Of a stretch of 64,000 bases of DNA, positions 1 to 11,612 are shown piece by piece. Below the pieces are notes generated by a model that made no database searches, had not been told where the DNA came from, and saw nothing but the letters and a program-made list of their open reading frames with translations. The DNA lies in assembly GCA_018907035.1 (NCBI GenBank), contig JACCIC010000178.1, positions 248,001-312,000 of the forward strand, given 5' to 3'. Position numbers and translations under genes: made by a program. The stretch is from Sycobia sp. Sy_11. Its lineage: Eukaryota; Arthropoda; Insecta; Hymenoptera; Epichrysomallidae. Numbering within the stretch: position 1 is the stretch's first letter; every line of letters begins with the position of its first letter.

Positions 1-445
1 CTCACGCACTTTTAATCTGCGGTCTTTCAGCACTATTTGATGGATTTTTCGAACATATCTGGAATTGTGACCTTAATGGGGCGTCCTGAGCGAGGCTCAT
101 CACAGGTGCTCACACGACCCTTTTTAAACTCGGAAACGCACTGCGTAATGGTTGAATATGATGGGAAGGATGTCCGCAGTGTTGAGTCCATCTCTTCTTT
201 AATTTCCTTCGGCGTTAATCCCTTCAAATAAAAGTATTTGATGATAGCACGATTTTCCAGCTTTCCATTTTTACGAAAAACACAAAGGCGTCTTGTTCAG
301 CGTGCTCTCAAACTAAAACTAACACGGCGATCAGACTGAGACTATAGCTACAAGCTATCTAAGAGTGGTACCATAGAACGCATCATCAAGGTAGGCCTTG
401 TGGCATCATCTCTTGGTCTGGCCGGAAACTTATCGATCCACCCTC

Positions 446-446
<1 letters not shown>
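1..446 (-). mobile_element. mariner transposon, terminal part (runs off window)
   Basis: The minus strand carries the start of a mariner transposase (ATG at 268-266) with a helix-turn-helix N-terminal region including the motif YFYLKGLTPKEIKEEMDSTL, followed by a stop near the window edge. The terminal inverted repeat GGCCGGAAACTTATCGATCC ends at 446, directly followed by TA, the mariner target dinucleotide, and by a long (TA)n tract. The same family is present full length at 38936-40211, which confirms orientation and boundary. The catalytic part lies outside the window. The copy is decayed, with a stop after the IEKSIK-like segment at the same place as in the other copy. Confidence 0.88.

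Positions 447-447
<1 letters not shown>

Positions 448-492
<45 letters not shown>
448..492. repeat. (TA)n microsatellite
   Basis: An uninterrupted TA tract directly abuts the mariner terminus at 446. Mariner inserts at TA, so the tract may have been the target. Confidence 0.95.
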
Positions 493-494
<2 letters not shown>

Positions 495-794
495 AAGTAT
501 TTCTGACCATTTTCTATAATCACACATGGAGTTTTGCATTAAAAACCGCTTTTTAGCCAAAAATACTAGCGGGAAACGATTCTTTAGGTGATAAATAGTA
601 GACAGGGGCCGGAAAATTATCGATAAAGAAGTGATAAAAATGTTTTTCTTAGAAAGAAAATTCGAAATCTGAATCAATTTAGAAGTGAATAGGGTAGCGG
701 TCGCGCTGTGTCAACAGTTCTCAAACTTGCTTTGGTGGCGCTACCGTGCTATGTGATAGGAAAGTAATTGTTTTCAAACAAATGTTTTCCAAAC

Positions 795-847
<53 letters not shown>

Positions 848-851
848 CTAC
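493..851. other. AT-rich spacer with a second (TA)n tract
   Basis: No coding signal was seen. A TA tract lies at about 800-837, immediately before the LTR beginning at 852. A short stretch at 606-622 resembles a mariner terminus but is too short to call. Confidence 0.6.
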
Positions 852-1383
852 TGTGACAGCGTTTTCTCGCCATTTCACTTACCTTGAGGTCATGATACAT
901 ACGTCCGCGGGTACTCCGTATTAACCTGAAAACGGACTAGCGAGATTGACATGAGAAATTAATGGACAGTAAGTTCTGTATCAGACAATGAACTTCAGGC
1001 TCTTTTCTTCACTTGCGCTCACTCTCTCACTCGTTACACTGCGATTGCACGCATACACACACAGATTGCATAACACACTCTCGCCTCACTCATACTAACG
1101 CGTTCTACGACACTTCCACGTACATTCTATTCCGACGCGAAGACAAGCTATATAATTACAATTACTTCCGAGACACGGGGGACAGGGACACACGATAGGG
1201 ACGCAACACGGACAAACGATCCGCATGAATACGATCGCAGCGCGGGTACGCCGACGGCGGAAACGACGACCCTAATCTTTAGCGCAATTTATTAAAAGTA
1301 ACGGAAAACTTCTTGCCTTAGCCGTCCTCCGCTGGGTGACCCCGGACTTCCTTGCGAGCTGGCTGCTAGAGACGCGGCAGTCG

Positions 1384-1440
<57 letters not shown>

Positions 1441-2053
1441 AGCTCGACACCAGTCGGGCAGGCGGCCGCGGCTACGGCGATGTTAAACTCGCTCTCTCTC
1501 TTTCTCTCGCTGATCGATTCCCGTCGGACAGGCCCTTGGAGATGCTGCTGCTGTGGCCGTCGGCTGGATGGAGATGGCGACAGAGAACGGGACGCTTTCT
1601 GGCTTCAGGCCGTCAACGACTCCGGTCGGACAGTCCGCGGCAGGCGCTGCTTCGACGAAGGCCGTCGGCCAGATGGTGGTGACTGGAGAGCAGGTCGCTC
1701 TCCCGACGCGTACAAGGCTTAGACGGGCGCCATCGGTGCTGAGAGCTGGACGCTCGCTAGATCCTCTCCGTCAGAGACGTATATGCTAATAATGAGCCTC
1801 TTGGCTTTCAGAGGTACCTCGGCTGGCGTGCGTAGGTGCACGAGCCACTCTCGATGCGGGGCTATAGCTTTTTCGTTAGGACATAAATTGTAGAGCTTAA
1901 GTACGTCTGCACTGCGCCGTGGCTTGAAGAAGGCCTTCGCCTCTCTCTCGGTCAGGCGTCGCGTCACTCACGCCCTGTAGGCTGGCGAATACATTATTCG
2001 CGGTTACGCGCGCACGCGGTTTTAAACGGAGACCGCCGATCGGAGCTGTTACA
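852..2053 (-). repeat. 3' LTR of the gypsy element (LTR copy 1)
   Basis: Read on the minus strand it starts TGTAACAGCTCC and ends CGCTGTCACA. It is homologous over its length to 24920-26148 and 56058-57167. It contains a (CT)n tract at about 1387-1437, an AATAAA-type signal, and near its 3' end a splice-donor-like AAG|GTAAGTG. The sequence just upstream on the minus strand, TTTTGGGAGCGGGAATT, is a good polypurine tract, which supports this as a 3' LTR and not a solo copy. A conserved reading frame with the motif HREWLVHLRTP lies inside (see findings). Confidence 0.82.
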
Positions 2054-2072
2054 AATTCCCGCTCCCAAAACC
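2054..2072 (-). promoter_or_regulatory. Polypurine tract of the gypsy element
   Basis: The minus-strand purine run GGGAGCGGGAA lies immediately before the LTR start TGTAAC. This is the expected primer site for plus-strand DNA synthesis in LTR elements. Confidence 0.65.
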
Positions 2073-3152
2073 GACGTGGGCGCGTTGGGGCAAATACAAA
2101 CTAAATCCGATAGCGTTGAGGGAAAACGGACTTTAACGCAGTATGGGGAAAAGGGAAGTAATACATATTTACAAAATAAAATATAGGGATGAATACTCGG
2201 CCACTCCTGGAAGTGTGGTGTTTTTCGATACAGTAATATTAGTAAACAAAGTGACATTTTTTAACTTAATCGAGACAACCGCTGGTGCTCACAAGAGTCG
2301 TAGCTGTTTGTGGTCACTCGCTATAATACTAATAACTTAAGACTAAGATAAAAAGTACAAAAATAGGAAAGGGGAAATCGTAGATGGGTTCTTTTTTTCG
2401 TTGTCGATAATCGGTGTTTAGTCATGATGAGCCGTGGCTTCTTGGTTCTTTTGTGGTGGTCTTTAGTAGGTATTGCTGAAACAGTCGGATCTGTGGTAGT
2501 TCGGTATATCTTTTAACGTGGGTGCAGTGTTGGTGTAGCGGGCAAGTAGCTGACCTTTTACGAGAGCCATTTCATGCTTGCTTCAATCGGAACTTTGCCG
2601 TTTATGTCGACGCCCGCCGACGCTGTACCCTTTTTGAATCTATATTTTAGTTTTTGGTACGACATAGTCATCGAATGTTTGGTAGAAAAAAAAACTCCTG
2701 GGTTTTAAGCATGCTTATCTTTCCCATGAATCTCGTAGCGTGCTTCTATGTACATCACGATTATAACGTTCCCGTTGAATGGTATTGCTCGTCACTCTAT
2801 CTGATTCCCATGAGGATGGTCGGGTCCTGTTTTCATTTTCGCGGAAGGGGCAGATCAAGAGGATTCCGGTAGGGGGAAAGGTTTTCAGCTAATCACCTCA
2901 TCTGGGCCATTTGTGATGATTCACTGATATTGTCATCCTTTGCCATTTATAATGCGTGATTGCCATTTGTAATGAGTGTGGGTGCCGTTTATAACTTTCA
3001 TATATTTCTAACATGGTATTGCTATTTATAACGTTCCATTTGTAGTGTGCCATTCGTACGCTCTTCTTAACGTCCTACTTATTCTCGTAGAATGGTAGCA
3101 CTATCATTAACGGCTGCTGAGCCATTACTGAAGGCGCCAGCGACCTGTAGCA
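2073..3152. other. Gypsy 3' region without clear coding
   Basis: This belongs to the internal region of the gypsy element between the post-pol zinc-knuckle block and the LTR. At 2905-3060 there are about six imperfect direct repeats of a TGCCATTTATAATG-like motif. No supportable reading frame was seen. Confidence 0.5.
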
Positions 3153-4757
3153 TCACTTATGCAATGGTATTTGGGTCAGCTGGCTACTCGCTTCTCTGCT
3201 GCGCCGTACCTCCCATATCTGTCCTTTCGGACGCCTGTCGTGGTGTCTTCGTCTCAGTGTCCACAGGAACTTGCCCCTTTCAAGAAGATACTTCAGGCAT
3301 ACATCGTCTTGGGCAAACAGCGCACGACAGTACGTCATATGCCTCTCAGCCGCACCGGTAGCAGAAACGTCTGCTGCGCGGTTGCGGGCAGTTCGAATAG
3401 CGGTGACCATGGTCGTCGCAGATCCAGCATTGTCGTGCTGGAGCACCCTCTCCTGTACCCTGGGCAACACCATTTCCGTTCGCTGGTAACTGCGCGGAAC
3501 GGTCTTGGCCATTTGTGGACTCGGTGACTGGTATGGACGTCATGCTGCCTAGTCCTGGCAGTGGTGTTGTTGGCAGTGAGGGGTGGCGTTTCGCGGGAGG
3601 GGTGAAGTTTGGTGGCGGTGCTACAGCCATGTCCATCAGGGCCGGAATGGGTTTAGTCGCCGTTGGCCTGCTGAATGGCTCATCCAGACGTGCCACTGGT
3701 GCAGTCTCTGTGTTCGATTTAAACCGGTTATATGGTGGGCGGTATTCAATGGACATACAGGTGGGAGTGTTTAATGGGCGCGAGAGGGGCTTATGGGGAT
3801 ATTTTTCGACGCACCTCCTGTCGTCACCGGAGGTTTTGTACTTCGATGGTACGATGATCGTCTCTGTCCTCTGTGTCGTGAAGTCTCTGGGCGAGATTCC
3901 CTTCGGCCTGACTTCTGTACTGCGACCGAATGCATGAACGCGCAGCGGTCGCCGCGGTATAGTCTGACCTCGTCATCTTCTGGCGTACTCACGTATACAG
4001 GTTTTTCCATCGGCCTCCTGGCGGGCTGTCTTGTTGGGACGGACCTCCGGTGGAATTTTGGTCCTGGCCGAAATGGTGGCGGGCTTATCCAGCGTATTGG
4101 CTTGTAATTGCATCTGAGTGCGTTTTTTTGGATTCGCACCTTGCGTTTAGACGCCTCGAGCGGTCCCGTCTTTTGAAACGCCGTTCCATCGAAGACGTAC
4201 TTGTCTTTACGCGAAGGGATTATATACTAATTTCTCCTCTTCGCGTCTTGGCTCTTCAGTTGCGCCATTTGTACTGTTATTAGTTGTTGTTGTGGTAATT
4301 TGACGTCTTTCCGGAGGATCACGCGCTTCTAGTGCGCGTGCTGAGATATTAATAACGGTAGGGGGTGGATTTCTTGGTGCCCGAGGTCGAGTAAGTCGGG
4401 CACGCTCGTATCTAATAAAGATAGCGCGAACGACGTCTCGCTGGACGGTATTAGGTTCGTCGGCGACTCCTCGTTTTCCTCGTCCTCTTCGGTCGAGTCG
4501 GGACTAAACTGAATCAGATCTCCCTTCAGCTCTTCCAGAGCTCCTACTAATTCGCCCTTGTCTAGCGCATGCGTTATTTTCATGGGAATACCCGGACGCG
4601 CTTGCACATCTGGTGCGTTCGCGTTCTCTGGGGTTATATCCAGAATCTCTCCTAGATCGGAGGGTAGACCCTCGGGGGTATAGGTCTCCCTGCTTCTGAC
4701 CTGTTTGGGCATATCTTGCCGCCGGAGTCCCCGGCCTCTGGCTATGCCTCTTAGCAT
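3153..4757 (-). pseudogene. Post-pol region with gag-type zinc knuckles
   Basis: Downstream of the integrase there are several minus-strand open segments. 4757-4329 encodes an acidic stretch (STEEDEENEES). 4139-3771 is arginine- and proline-rich. 3756-3346 carries a zinc knuckle CWICDDHGHRYSNC followed by FCYRCG, the pattern seen at the end of insect gypsy Gag proteins. The segments are in different frames, so the region is a pseudogene. A nucleocapsid-like motif after pol is unexpected. It could be the gag end of a second, fused copy of the same family or an extra ORF of this lineage. It does not look like an envelope gene: no membrane segment or signal peptide was seen. Confidence 0.6.
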
Positions 4758-4779
4758 TGTTCTTCCGGTTGGTGCTGGA

Positions 4780-7026
4780 ACCTGTGGAGAAAGTTATGTT
4801 TGTATTAGGAGGGAATTATATATCGAACCTCTTTAAGTTCCATATGTATACCGTCGTCTTTTTCCCGCTGTTCATGTTCTCTACCTCAAATATTATGGGG
4901 GAGACTTGTTTAGTTACTAAACAAGGGGCTATAAATTTTGGCTCTAATTTCGCAGAGAAGTTGTTAGGGCCCGATGAAAGTACATGATTGCACCTACATA
5001 TTTGGTCGTTTATGTCGAACGTACCCTACCTCCACTTCTAGTTATAATATTTGGCTTGTTTCTCGCCAGCTGCACTCAAGTTTTTTCTTACCATCTCGTA
5101 GATGGCCGGCAACCTCTTAACTCCTTAACTCTAATCAGCCAGTCTGAAGACGTTAGCGTCTGTAATTGCGGAGTTACTCCCTGAGTGTTTCTGTACGTCG
5201 GCATCTCTCTTGGCTGGCGGTCAAAATTTAGAAATGCCGGCGACGTTTGAGCACTCGCGTGTACGGCGGATTTTACCGCAAACGCGAACTCAGGGAGGTG
5301 CAAGTCCCAATCTTTGTGGTCGTTTCCTATGAAGGTGGCGATCATAGTTTTTACCACTCGATTAACTCGATCTACGGGGTTCGCCTGCGCATGATAAGGC
5401 CTTATGTATTGGTGGGTGATGTCCAATTCACTTAATGTGTTTTTAAGTATGTTATTGGGGAACTCGGTGCCGTTGTCTGTGATAAAATATTTTGGACACC
5501 CCCACTTGAAGACGATGAGCTCTTCGAGCGCTTTGGCTATAGTATTGGCTGTGGCCTTCCGTAGAGGTCGATTGTGAGAGGTTTGACTCGCATATGCTAT
5601 GGGGTGCTCTTCGCCGCTGCTTTCTTGGCTGAGCACTGTCCCCATTGCGTAGCTGCTTGCATCTGTCTGAAGTATGTACGCTTTGTTTTGCGTAGGATGA
5701 ACAAGCACGGATGCTTGTGTCAGGAGTATATTTAGTTTATCAAACGACTCTTGTTGAGCCGGACCCCAATGCCATTCCTAGGAAGGCCCGCAGTTACTTC
5801 AAATTGGTAGGCCTTGTATATTCGCTGACCGGGCGATCTTTATCCGAATCGGTGCGTAGGCCGTTTTCGTTTACGATATAGCCGAGATACTTAACGTCTG
5901 GGCAGCAAAACTCGGATTTATCCTTGTTAATTTGTAACTCGACCTCATTGAGGCGGGTGAGCACCGCAATTAATTCCCGAGTGTGCTGATCGAATGTCTT
6001 AGTAGCGACTATTATGTCACCCATGTAGACGATAACGCTCGGCTGCCATTCCGGACCAAAAAAAGGTCTATATCTCTTTGAAAGCTGGCTAGGGCGTTAG
6101 TCAGCCCGTATGGTAGTCTAGTATACTGGAATAAACCCTTCTATGGAACTGCAAAGGCGGTGATTTCCTTGCTGCCAGGATCTAAGGGAATCTGATGGTA
6201 TGCCTGGCTCAGATCTATCTTGGAGAGATACCAAGCACTCCTTAGGAGTGCTAGCAAGACATCCATTTGAGGCAGCGCATACGCGTCTTTCCTTGTTATG
6301 TGGTTCACCGCCCTGTAGTCGATACAGAAGTGGATCTTCCCATCTTTTCTGGGCACAATCACAGGGCAACTACTCCATGCGCTCGCGGATGGCTCGGTAA
6401 TGCCCTCTGCCAGCAGCCGATCTATTTCGTTATGAGCCTGTTTGAGTAACCAGGTCTGGAATTCGACGTACTCGTTGTTTAATGGAACGGTGCCCTTGTA
6501 CGTCGATGTGATGCAGCTGCATCCGCGCCACATGCAAGGTTTTGCTCGGTACGGGTATCAGGTCGTATAGTCGTATACCCGATCGAGTTCCTGTCTTTCT
6601 GCCGCATTCAGACGGGCTACTCCATTCACGGCTGCAATGGCGGTGATGGTTTCCTGAGGCACATTACCTGGCGTTACGAAGTGTCGCGTTATTTTCCGGT
6701 GTGTCCCCCATGTAGCGTCTGCAAAGTTTATCGTGACCTTCTTTAGGGTGAGGATGTCCATCCCTATTATGAGGTCGTATTTTAGTCCTTTCGATAGTTT
6801 AAATCGGGCCTTAAAGCGTTAGCCATCGATTTGCAGTACCAGGTCGATTTCTTCGTCGTTTAGATGTTATCGGTAGGATCGCTGACTCTAACAATTTGCT
6901 TGGCTCAGGCCCGATATAGGATTTCCTGGCGCCTGGGTCTATTAGCGCCGGAAAAATCTTCCCCATGATCTCTATGCTTAAGAAGAATCTGTCCTCTTCT
7001 TCATGTATTTGTGCTGTAAGGTGCAT
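4780..7026 (-). pseudogene. Gypsy pol (protease, RT, RNase H, integrase), broken
   Basis: Domains in order on the minus strand: a retropepsin-like segment at 7026-6811 with ALIDPGA where D[ST]GA is usual; RT fingers and palm at 6533-6141 (IVPRKDGK, CIDYRAVN, LSKIDLSQAYHQIPL); the RT active-site segment at 6024-5794 with YMGD in place of Y[VL]DD; a short RNase H piece (LQTDASSYAMG) at the start of 5708-5088; and an integrase core with YFITDNGTEF and NPVDRVNR, where the catalytic Glu is Asp. RNase H jumps directly into mid-integrase, so an internal deletion removed the integrase zinc finger and its first Asp. The C-terminal integrase tail (GKKTTVYIWNL) continues in another frame to about 4780. 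Dead but clearly gypsy-like. Confidence 0.85.
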
Positions 7027-7133
7027 GCTTGTTATGTCCCTGGCTTTCGGGCATTATGTTCTGGGGTTGTTCTCCCTTGTGCGTGGGTCCGTGTTATGTG
7101 GGGTGTCAAGGTTAGCTCCGGATGCTTGCTCCC

Positions 7134-8074
7134 CTATGCATTTCCCGACCTGTTATTCGGGACGCATCGCGGGCAATTGAGCGTGGCGACGTCCCTTTCT
7201 CGGTCGTTGAGAGACGTCCAGGTATTGTTAATGGGTCGGGCCCATATGCGCGCAGAACCGCTCAAAATGCCAAGAATTAATTTTAAAATTTCTGACGCCG
7301 AGATATCAAGACTATCCATTGTCTCTTCCTATCTGTCTATGAATTCTTCTACGTCCTCTTTCGGTCGTCCCGAGAACTATACACGTCATTGGCGTAACAG
7401 CTGACCGGTCCGGGTTTCTTTGAGATACGTGTTCTCGAAGGGCCGGCCGGTAGTCTTCTGTAGGCTGATGTTACGTACCTATTTGTGGTTCTCGAGTGGT
7501 GCCGCACTCGGGCTGCCGGTGTCCGGTATAGCCATGCTTGGCGGCAGCATGGAGGGATGTGGATAGTACTAAATATTGTCAAAAGGGGGAATTGGCCAGT
7601 TGGATGTTGCTGCTGGCGGAAGTTCTTGGCTTCCCCCGACTTGGGTACTGTGGGCCGGTGTCCGTGCCCATGGCCCATATAATTGTCCTGGCCACCGTAA
7701 CCTCGTTGACGCGGCTTGGTGTTTTCGTTCTCGGTTGCTGAGACGCGGGTGGGGCTTCCTTTTTATTATTCTCCAGCGCTGTTGAGCTGAGCATTGCCGA
7801 TATTTCGCTCAGCTCCGAATGGCTTTCTGGCGGTTGCAGCTCATCTACGTCTGCGTGCCAGGGTGCTGCTTCGGAGCCGAACAGGCGCCCCAGTTCGAAA
7901 TGGATTAATCTATTTCTGAGCGTTTATGAGTCACCATCGACGCGTAGGTCGGTTTTTTCAGATTCCCGAGCTAGCCGTCCATGAGGCATTTCCTCAAAGA
8001 GACTGGTAAGTCTCTCCGTCTCGTCTGTTAAGCTAGAGTTGGAGGACTTCACCTCTGCCTCTAATTTGGTGTCC
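7134..8074 (-). pseudogene. Gypsy gag, broken
   Basis: A plausible start at 8074 (MDTKLEAEVKSSNSS) opens an acidic N-terminal region with one in-frame stop. Reading continues through 7794-7579, then shifts frame. The segment at 7319-7134 (DSLDISASEILKLILGILSG, ARIWARPINNTW) matches the typical capsid pattern of insect gypsy Gag, and it ends in NCPRCVPNNRSG, the tail of a nucleocapsid-like zinc region. Protease follows at 7026. At least one stop and two frameshifts are visible. Confidence 0.68.
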
Positions 8075-8190
8075 ATGTTTACTGGGGTTATGTGTTGATA
8101 TCAGATCCTTCGATGGTGCTTACGGTATTCATTAGATATTTTTTCTCTAATTGTGAGTCTTCGGGCACCTCTACTTTTATGGGTGGTATC

Positions 8191-10214
8191 CCTTCTTTAT
8201 TTCGTGAATTTACAATAAACGAATGTATTATTGTCGACTTTTGCTTACTACGTATCTTATAATATTATTGTTTAAATTAGTTATTAATTCTTATTGTAAA
8301 ATTGTTATTGATTAATGTTAAATTACTATTATCGCGACTATCGGTGCTATTTAAAATAATTACAAATGTATGTTCTAGTCATGTATATTTTTTTTCGCAT
8401 CGTTTTCCAATTATTTTGTCTTGTCTATTTCAGAAGAGCTGTTTTGCTACTTATTTGTTAATCTGTTGAGATAGGGAGTCACCCTTTTTAGCAATAGTAT
8501 TTATTTATTATAGTACGAGTAAATAGATATTAGTTATTATAGTGTTTATTTATTATTATAATGTTATTTATTCTAATTAAATATTAATAGTACAAGGTTT
8601 GGCAGCATATAAGAGTAAATGCTACTATCATAGTACTACATTTTGAACTAAGTTTGTTTTAAAAAGAAAAAAAATTCAATATTCAGGCAAATAACCGCAA
8701 AAAGTTTAGTTCATTTTAATCATCTTCATCTAATATAGTTACTAGAACTTTTAAGTTATAGATTGACTATATATAAAGAAACAGTTAATTTACTTCTGGG
8801 TCCAGTCTTGTCTGTATATATCTTTATAATATTTTTACCTATAATAGAAAATCCGGTAAAAGAATTTAAAAAAAAAATTTATTTGTTATAAATAATTAGA
8901 AGTTAATTGTTGCTACTATTAATCTGATGGTTAATTGTATGGGTGACCCTTTCACTCATAAATATGTTCTCCTAAGCCACTCACTTAAATTGCTATTATA
9001 GTATAATAAATTACGTTGATTATTTGGTCGTATGAACGCTCCATCAATACTTTGCTCCTTGAATCGATTTGTAGGTTGTTCAATTTCTTTAATGTTGACA
9101 GTTATCACTTAAAATTGTTATTATATATGTGTTTTTTGTAAGTATTATTATTTAGCTATGGAGTGGAATTATATTATATTACAAAAAGCTGTTTTAAAAT
9201 TTATTTATTGCATGGTAGCCTATATATGTTATGATGATGCCTTGTCTTATTTCTTTATTTGTTTTTTGCTTGAAATGTTGTTGACTTGACCCGCTAATTT
9301 TATAATATTTATCGATTTATATATTTTGTTATATCTATTGTATTAATGTTATTTGTTTTAGGTACTGATTATCTGTTTTACTATACTATTCAGAATGAAC
9401 AGGTTAATTATTATCACAGTGCCTCTAGTCGTTCAGGTTATATATATTGTGTCTAATTTAAAGTTTATTTTAAATTATAGATTTTATATTTATACGTTAC
9501 TCACTATGGACTCAGTTTAAGTCCAAACACTTGGGACATAATTAAACCATATGCGAGATCACCTAGAGTTATATAAATAAAAGAATACCGTAGCACAACT
9601 AAATTTAGTGTGTTTAATGTACTCTTTTTTCTTCCTATTGGTACTGTCTTACTCTAATAATGGAGGAACATAAAATAAATGCCGATGATTTAGATGCTTT
9701 ATTCGCATCTATTCTAATATATCATCTTTTTCTGTCAATCCTTCGTACAAGTACTTAGTCAGGTTAATATGGGGATCACTGAACTCATAGGTTACTCAAA
9801 GAAAATCCTTAAGTCACACATCTGCTTTCAATTTCTGCTATTGGTGTAGCAGCTGTTACTGTACGATATTTTACAGCTTTGTAATGCTGCAATTTGTCCT
9901 TATGTCCTGGAGAGCGTTATTTTAATAAAGGGAAAATTCTACTGTGCTACAGCTGTCAGCTGGCACAATGCACGATAAGGGGGGTATAATAACGAACAAT
10001 ACCACTAAATGTTTATATATAAAGAAAAGTATAAGGGACAAGGTTGATTCTAGTATAAGGAACATGAAGTTCGGAAGGGGTAACGTTACACATATATAAT
10101 AAATAATATTTTACATATGCATGTTATATATTGTGATGCCGTCCAAAATTTATTTAGGTGTGTCTTACCTAATTTTTCAAGCACACAACTTTTTTTTGAT
10201 AACATCTACACTCA
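8191..10214. other. AT-rich intergenic sequence
   Basis: About 2 kb of AT-rich DNA with runs of TTATTAT type. No reading frame, RNA gene or terminal repeat could be supported here. Confidence 0.6.
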
Positions 10215-11100
10215 CTCACCTAAATGTCTCTGAGGAGGTCTCGCCGGCCTGAAAAAGGAAATGTTTGAGAGAAGGGAAGGACAAGAAATCACGTGCGGAA
10301 ATCTATGTTCTTCCAACCAAATTTATTTCTAACATAAAATTTATCTCCTGACCTTTCTGCACGAACTCTCGTTCTACACACACTTAAACTACTCCGGTCC
10401 ACGTGCCCGGCGCGTCCCGACCGCGTCCCGCGACCCGGCGCGCTGGCCGGGGGGGGGGGAAGAAAGGAAGGAAGGAAGGAAGGAGCCGAGATCCGGTTAC
10501 TGCACACACGCGGTATAACGCTGAACTGCACCGCAGAGCTCGTCGCCGGGCGATGAATACTCACTACGTCGATTGCTGGGGGAGGTGCCGATGACGGGCC
10601 CTGGAGGGCAGTAGATGCGTCCGTCGAGTGGCCGCCGCCCACTTACTGGCCTGTGGCTTCTCGGGTGAGTCCACGCCGCTCTTCACCGTTGCCGACGTCT
10701 CCCTCGCTCTCGATGGCGCCTCTTTCCCTTCTTCTTCCTTGACTACTTTCTTTTTTCTCCTTTCTCTTTGTTCTTCTTGCTACCTTTCTCTCTTCAAGCT
10801 CACTTCCTTGTCTCGTTGTTTCTTTCGCTCTCAGCTCACCTCTTTCTCGGTTGGTTTCTTTCTCTCCGCTCAAGCTCTTCTCACTCTCGTCTCTCGGGCT
10901 GCCAACAACGGAGTCCCTTCTGTTCGGACTGCCCACAACGGAGTCCCTTCTGTTCGGACTGTCCACAGCGGAGTCTCGGGCATCTCGCGTTTGCCGGGGA
11001 AGAAAGACGGGTTAAGGAGGGGGAAAGATACGGCGACGGCCAACGACGGCCGATCGCGATTGGGACGTACCGAACACGGCCCCTTCCACGCAATATAATA
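10215..11100 (-). other. GC-rich, CpG-rich block, LTR-like or leader exon
   Basis: This is a sharply bounded GC-rich segment in AT-rich surroundings. On the minus strand there are AATAAA-like signals at its two edges and a good splice donor TAG|GTGAGTGAG near 10218. It includes a purine/pyrimidine-biased stretch and, at about 10899-10980, 2.8 copies of a 30-bp tandem repeat (core CAACGGAGTCCCTTCTGTTC). The open frames here are compositional and not convincing proteins. The overall design resembles the LTRs elsewhere in this window (GC-rich, donor near one end), but I find no clear LTR termini, and a noncoding first exon is also possible. Confidence 0.35.
10899..10980. repeat. 30-bp tandem repeat, about 2.8 copies
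   Basis: Three successive units share ACAACGGAGTCCCTTCTGTT with few mismatches; the last unit is partial. Confidence 0.85.
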
Positions 11101-11384
11101 GTATTGGTTTTATTTATTCATTAATAACAATGTACTAGTATGCACATCTAAAAATTAAATATCATAAAAGACTAAAATATTATAGAAATGTAGTTTTAAT
11201 TTGATTTATTCTTAAAGAATCATTTTAATAATGTAGCAAAATTAATAATTGACTAGGAATGATTTTCCATGTTTTGATGATTAAGGAAAACGTATTATTA
11301 GGATGTTGAATATCATGAAACAAAATTTTTTTTTTTTTTGCATGCCAAATTCAGATTCAGTTAGTTTATAGTAGGTTTATCTTG

Positions 11385-11389
11385 GAACA
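11385..11389. repeat. Target-site duplication GTTTA (5')
   Basis: GTTTA precedes the 5' LTR and is repeated exactly after the 3' LTR at 21429-21433, defining one insertion event. Confidence 0.88.
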
Positions 11390-11586
11390 AATGACGTTAG
11401 CCCTTCGCACTTCTCGGTATATTTCATATGTGTAAGTAATGTAACTTGAGGGCGCTCCGCTCGGCGGCTGTGCGCCGCCCCGCTATGCGGACACTTGGTA
11501 CTGGTAGTTCGTTCAGATCAGACGTGTTTAATAAAGCTCATCATTATACTAATATATCTTTGTCTTTTCATTTATTCAATCCTACA
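11390..11586 (+). repeat. Copia 5' LTR
   Basis: It begins TCTTGGAACAAATGACG (TGTTGG in the 3' copy) and ends CAATCCTACA. It carries a GTTTAATAAAGC polyadenylation-type signal near the 3' side. Confidence 0.93.
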
Positions 11587-11612
11587 GGTTAATGGGCCAA
11601 GCACGCTACCAG
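11587..11612 (+). promoter_or_regulatory. Copia primer-binding site
   Basis: GGTTAATGGGCCAAGC directly follows the 5' LTR and resembles the copia-family site complementary to an internal region of initiator tRNA-Met. Confidence 0.6.

Larger units (their letters stand above)
852..8190 (-). mobile_element. Gypsy-type LTR retrotransposon, 5'-truncated and decayed
   Basis: On the minus strand the order is gag (from about 8074), protease, reverse transcriptase, partial RNase H, integrase, a zinc-knuckle region downstream of pol, a polypurine tract, then a 1.2-kb LTR. Protease-RT-RNase H-integrase is the Ty3/gypsy order. No 5' LTR or primer-binding site is visible upstream of gag; coding-like sequence fades into AT-rich DNA near 8190, so I infer 5' truncation. 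Frameshifts, stops and altered catalytic residues throughout show that it is inactive. Confidence 0.78.

Noticed and set aside
606..622. GGCCGGAAAATTATCGAT resembling a mariner end
   Set aside because: Too short, with no partner end and no TA-bounded element.
1336..1722. 128-codon frame with a run of SLSLSL
   Set aside because: It is created by the (CT)n tract of the LTR and is not conserved as a protein among the three LTR copies.
10628..11124. Overlapping frames of 118-156 codons
   Set aside because: GC-rich and pyrimidine-biased sequence with a 30-bp repeat; frames on both strands look equally open, and no domain is seen.
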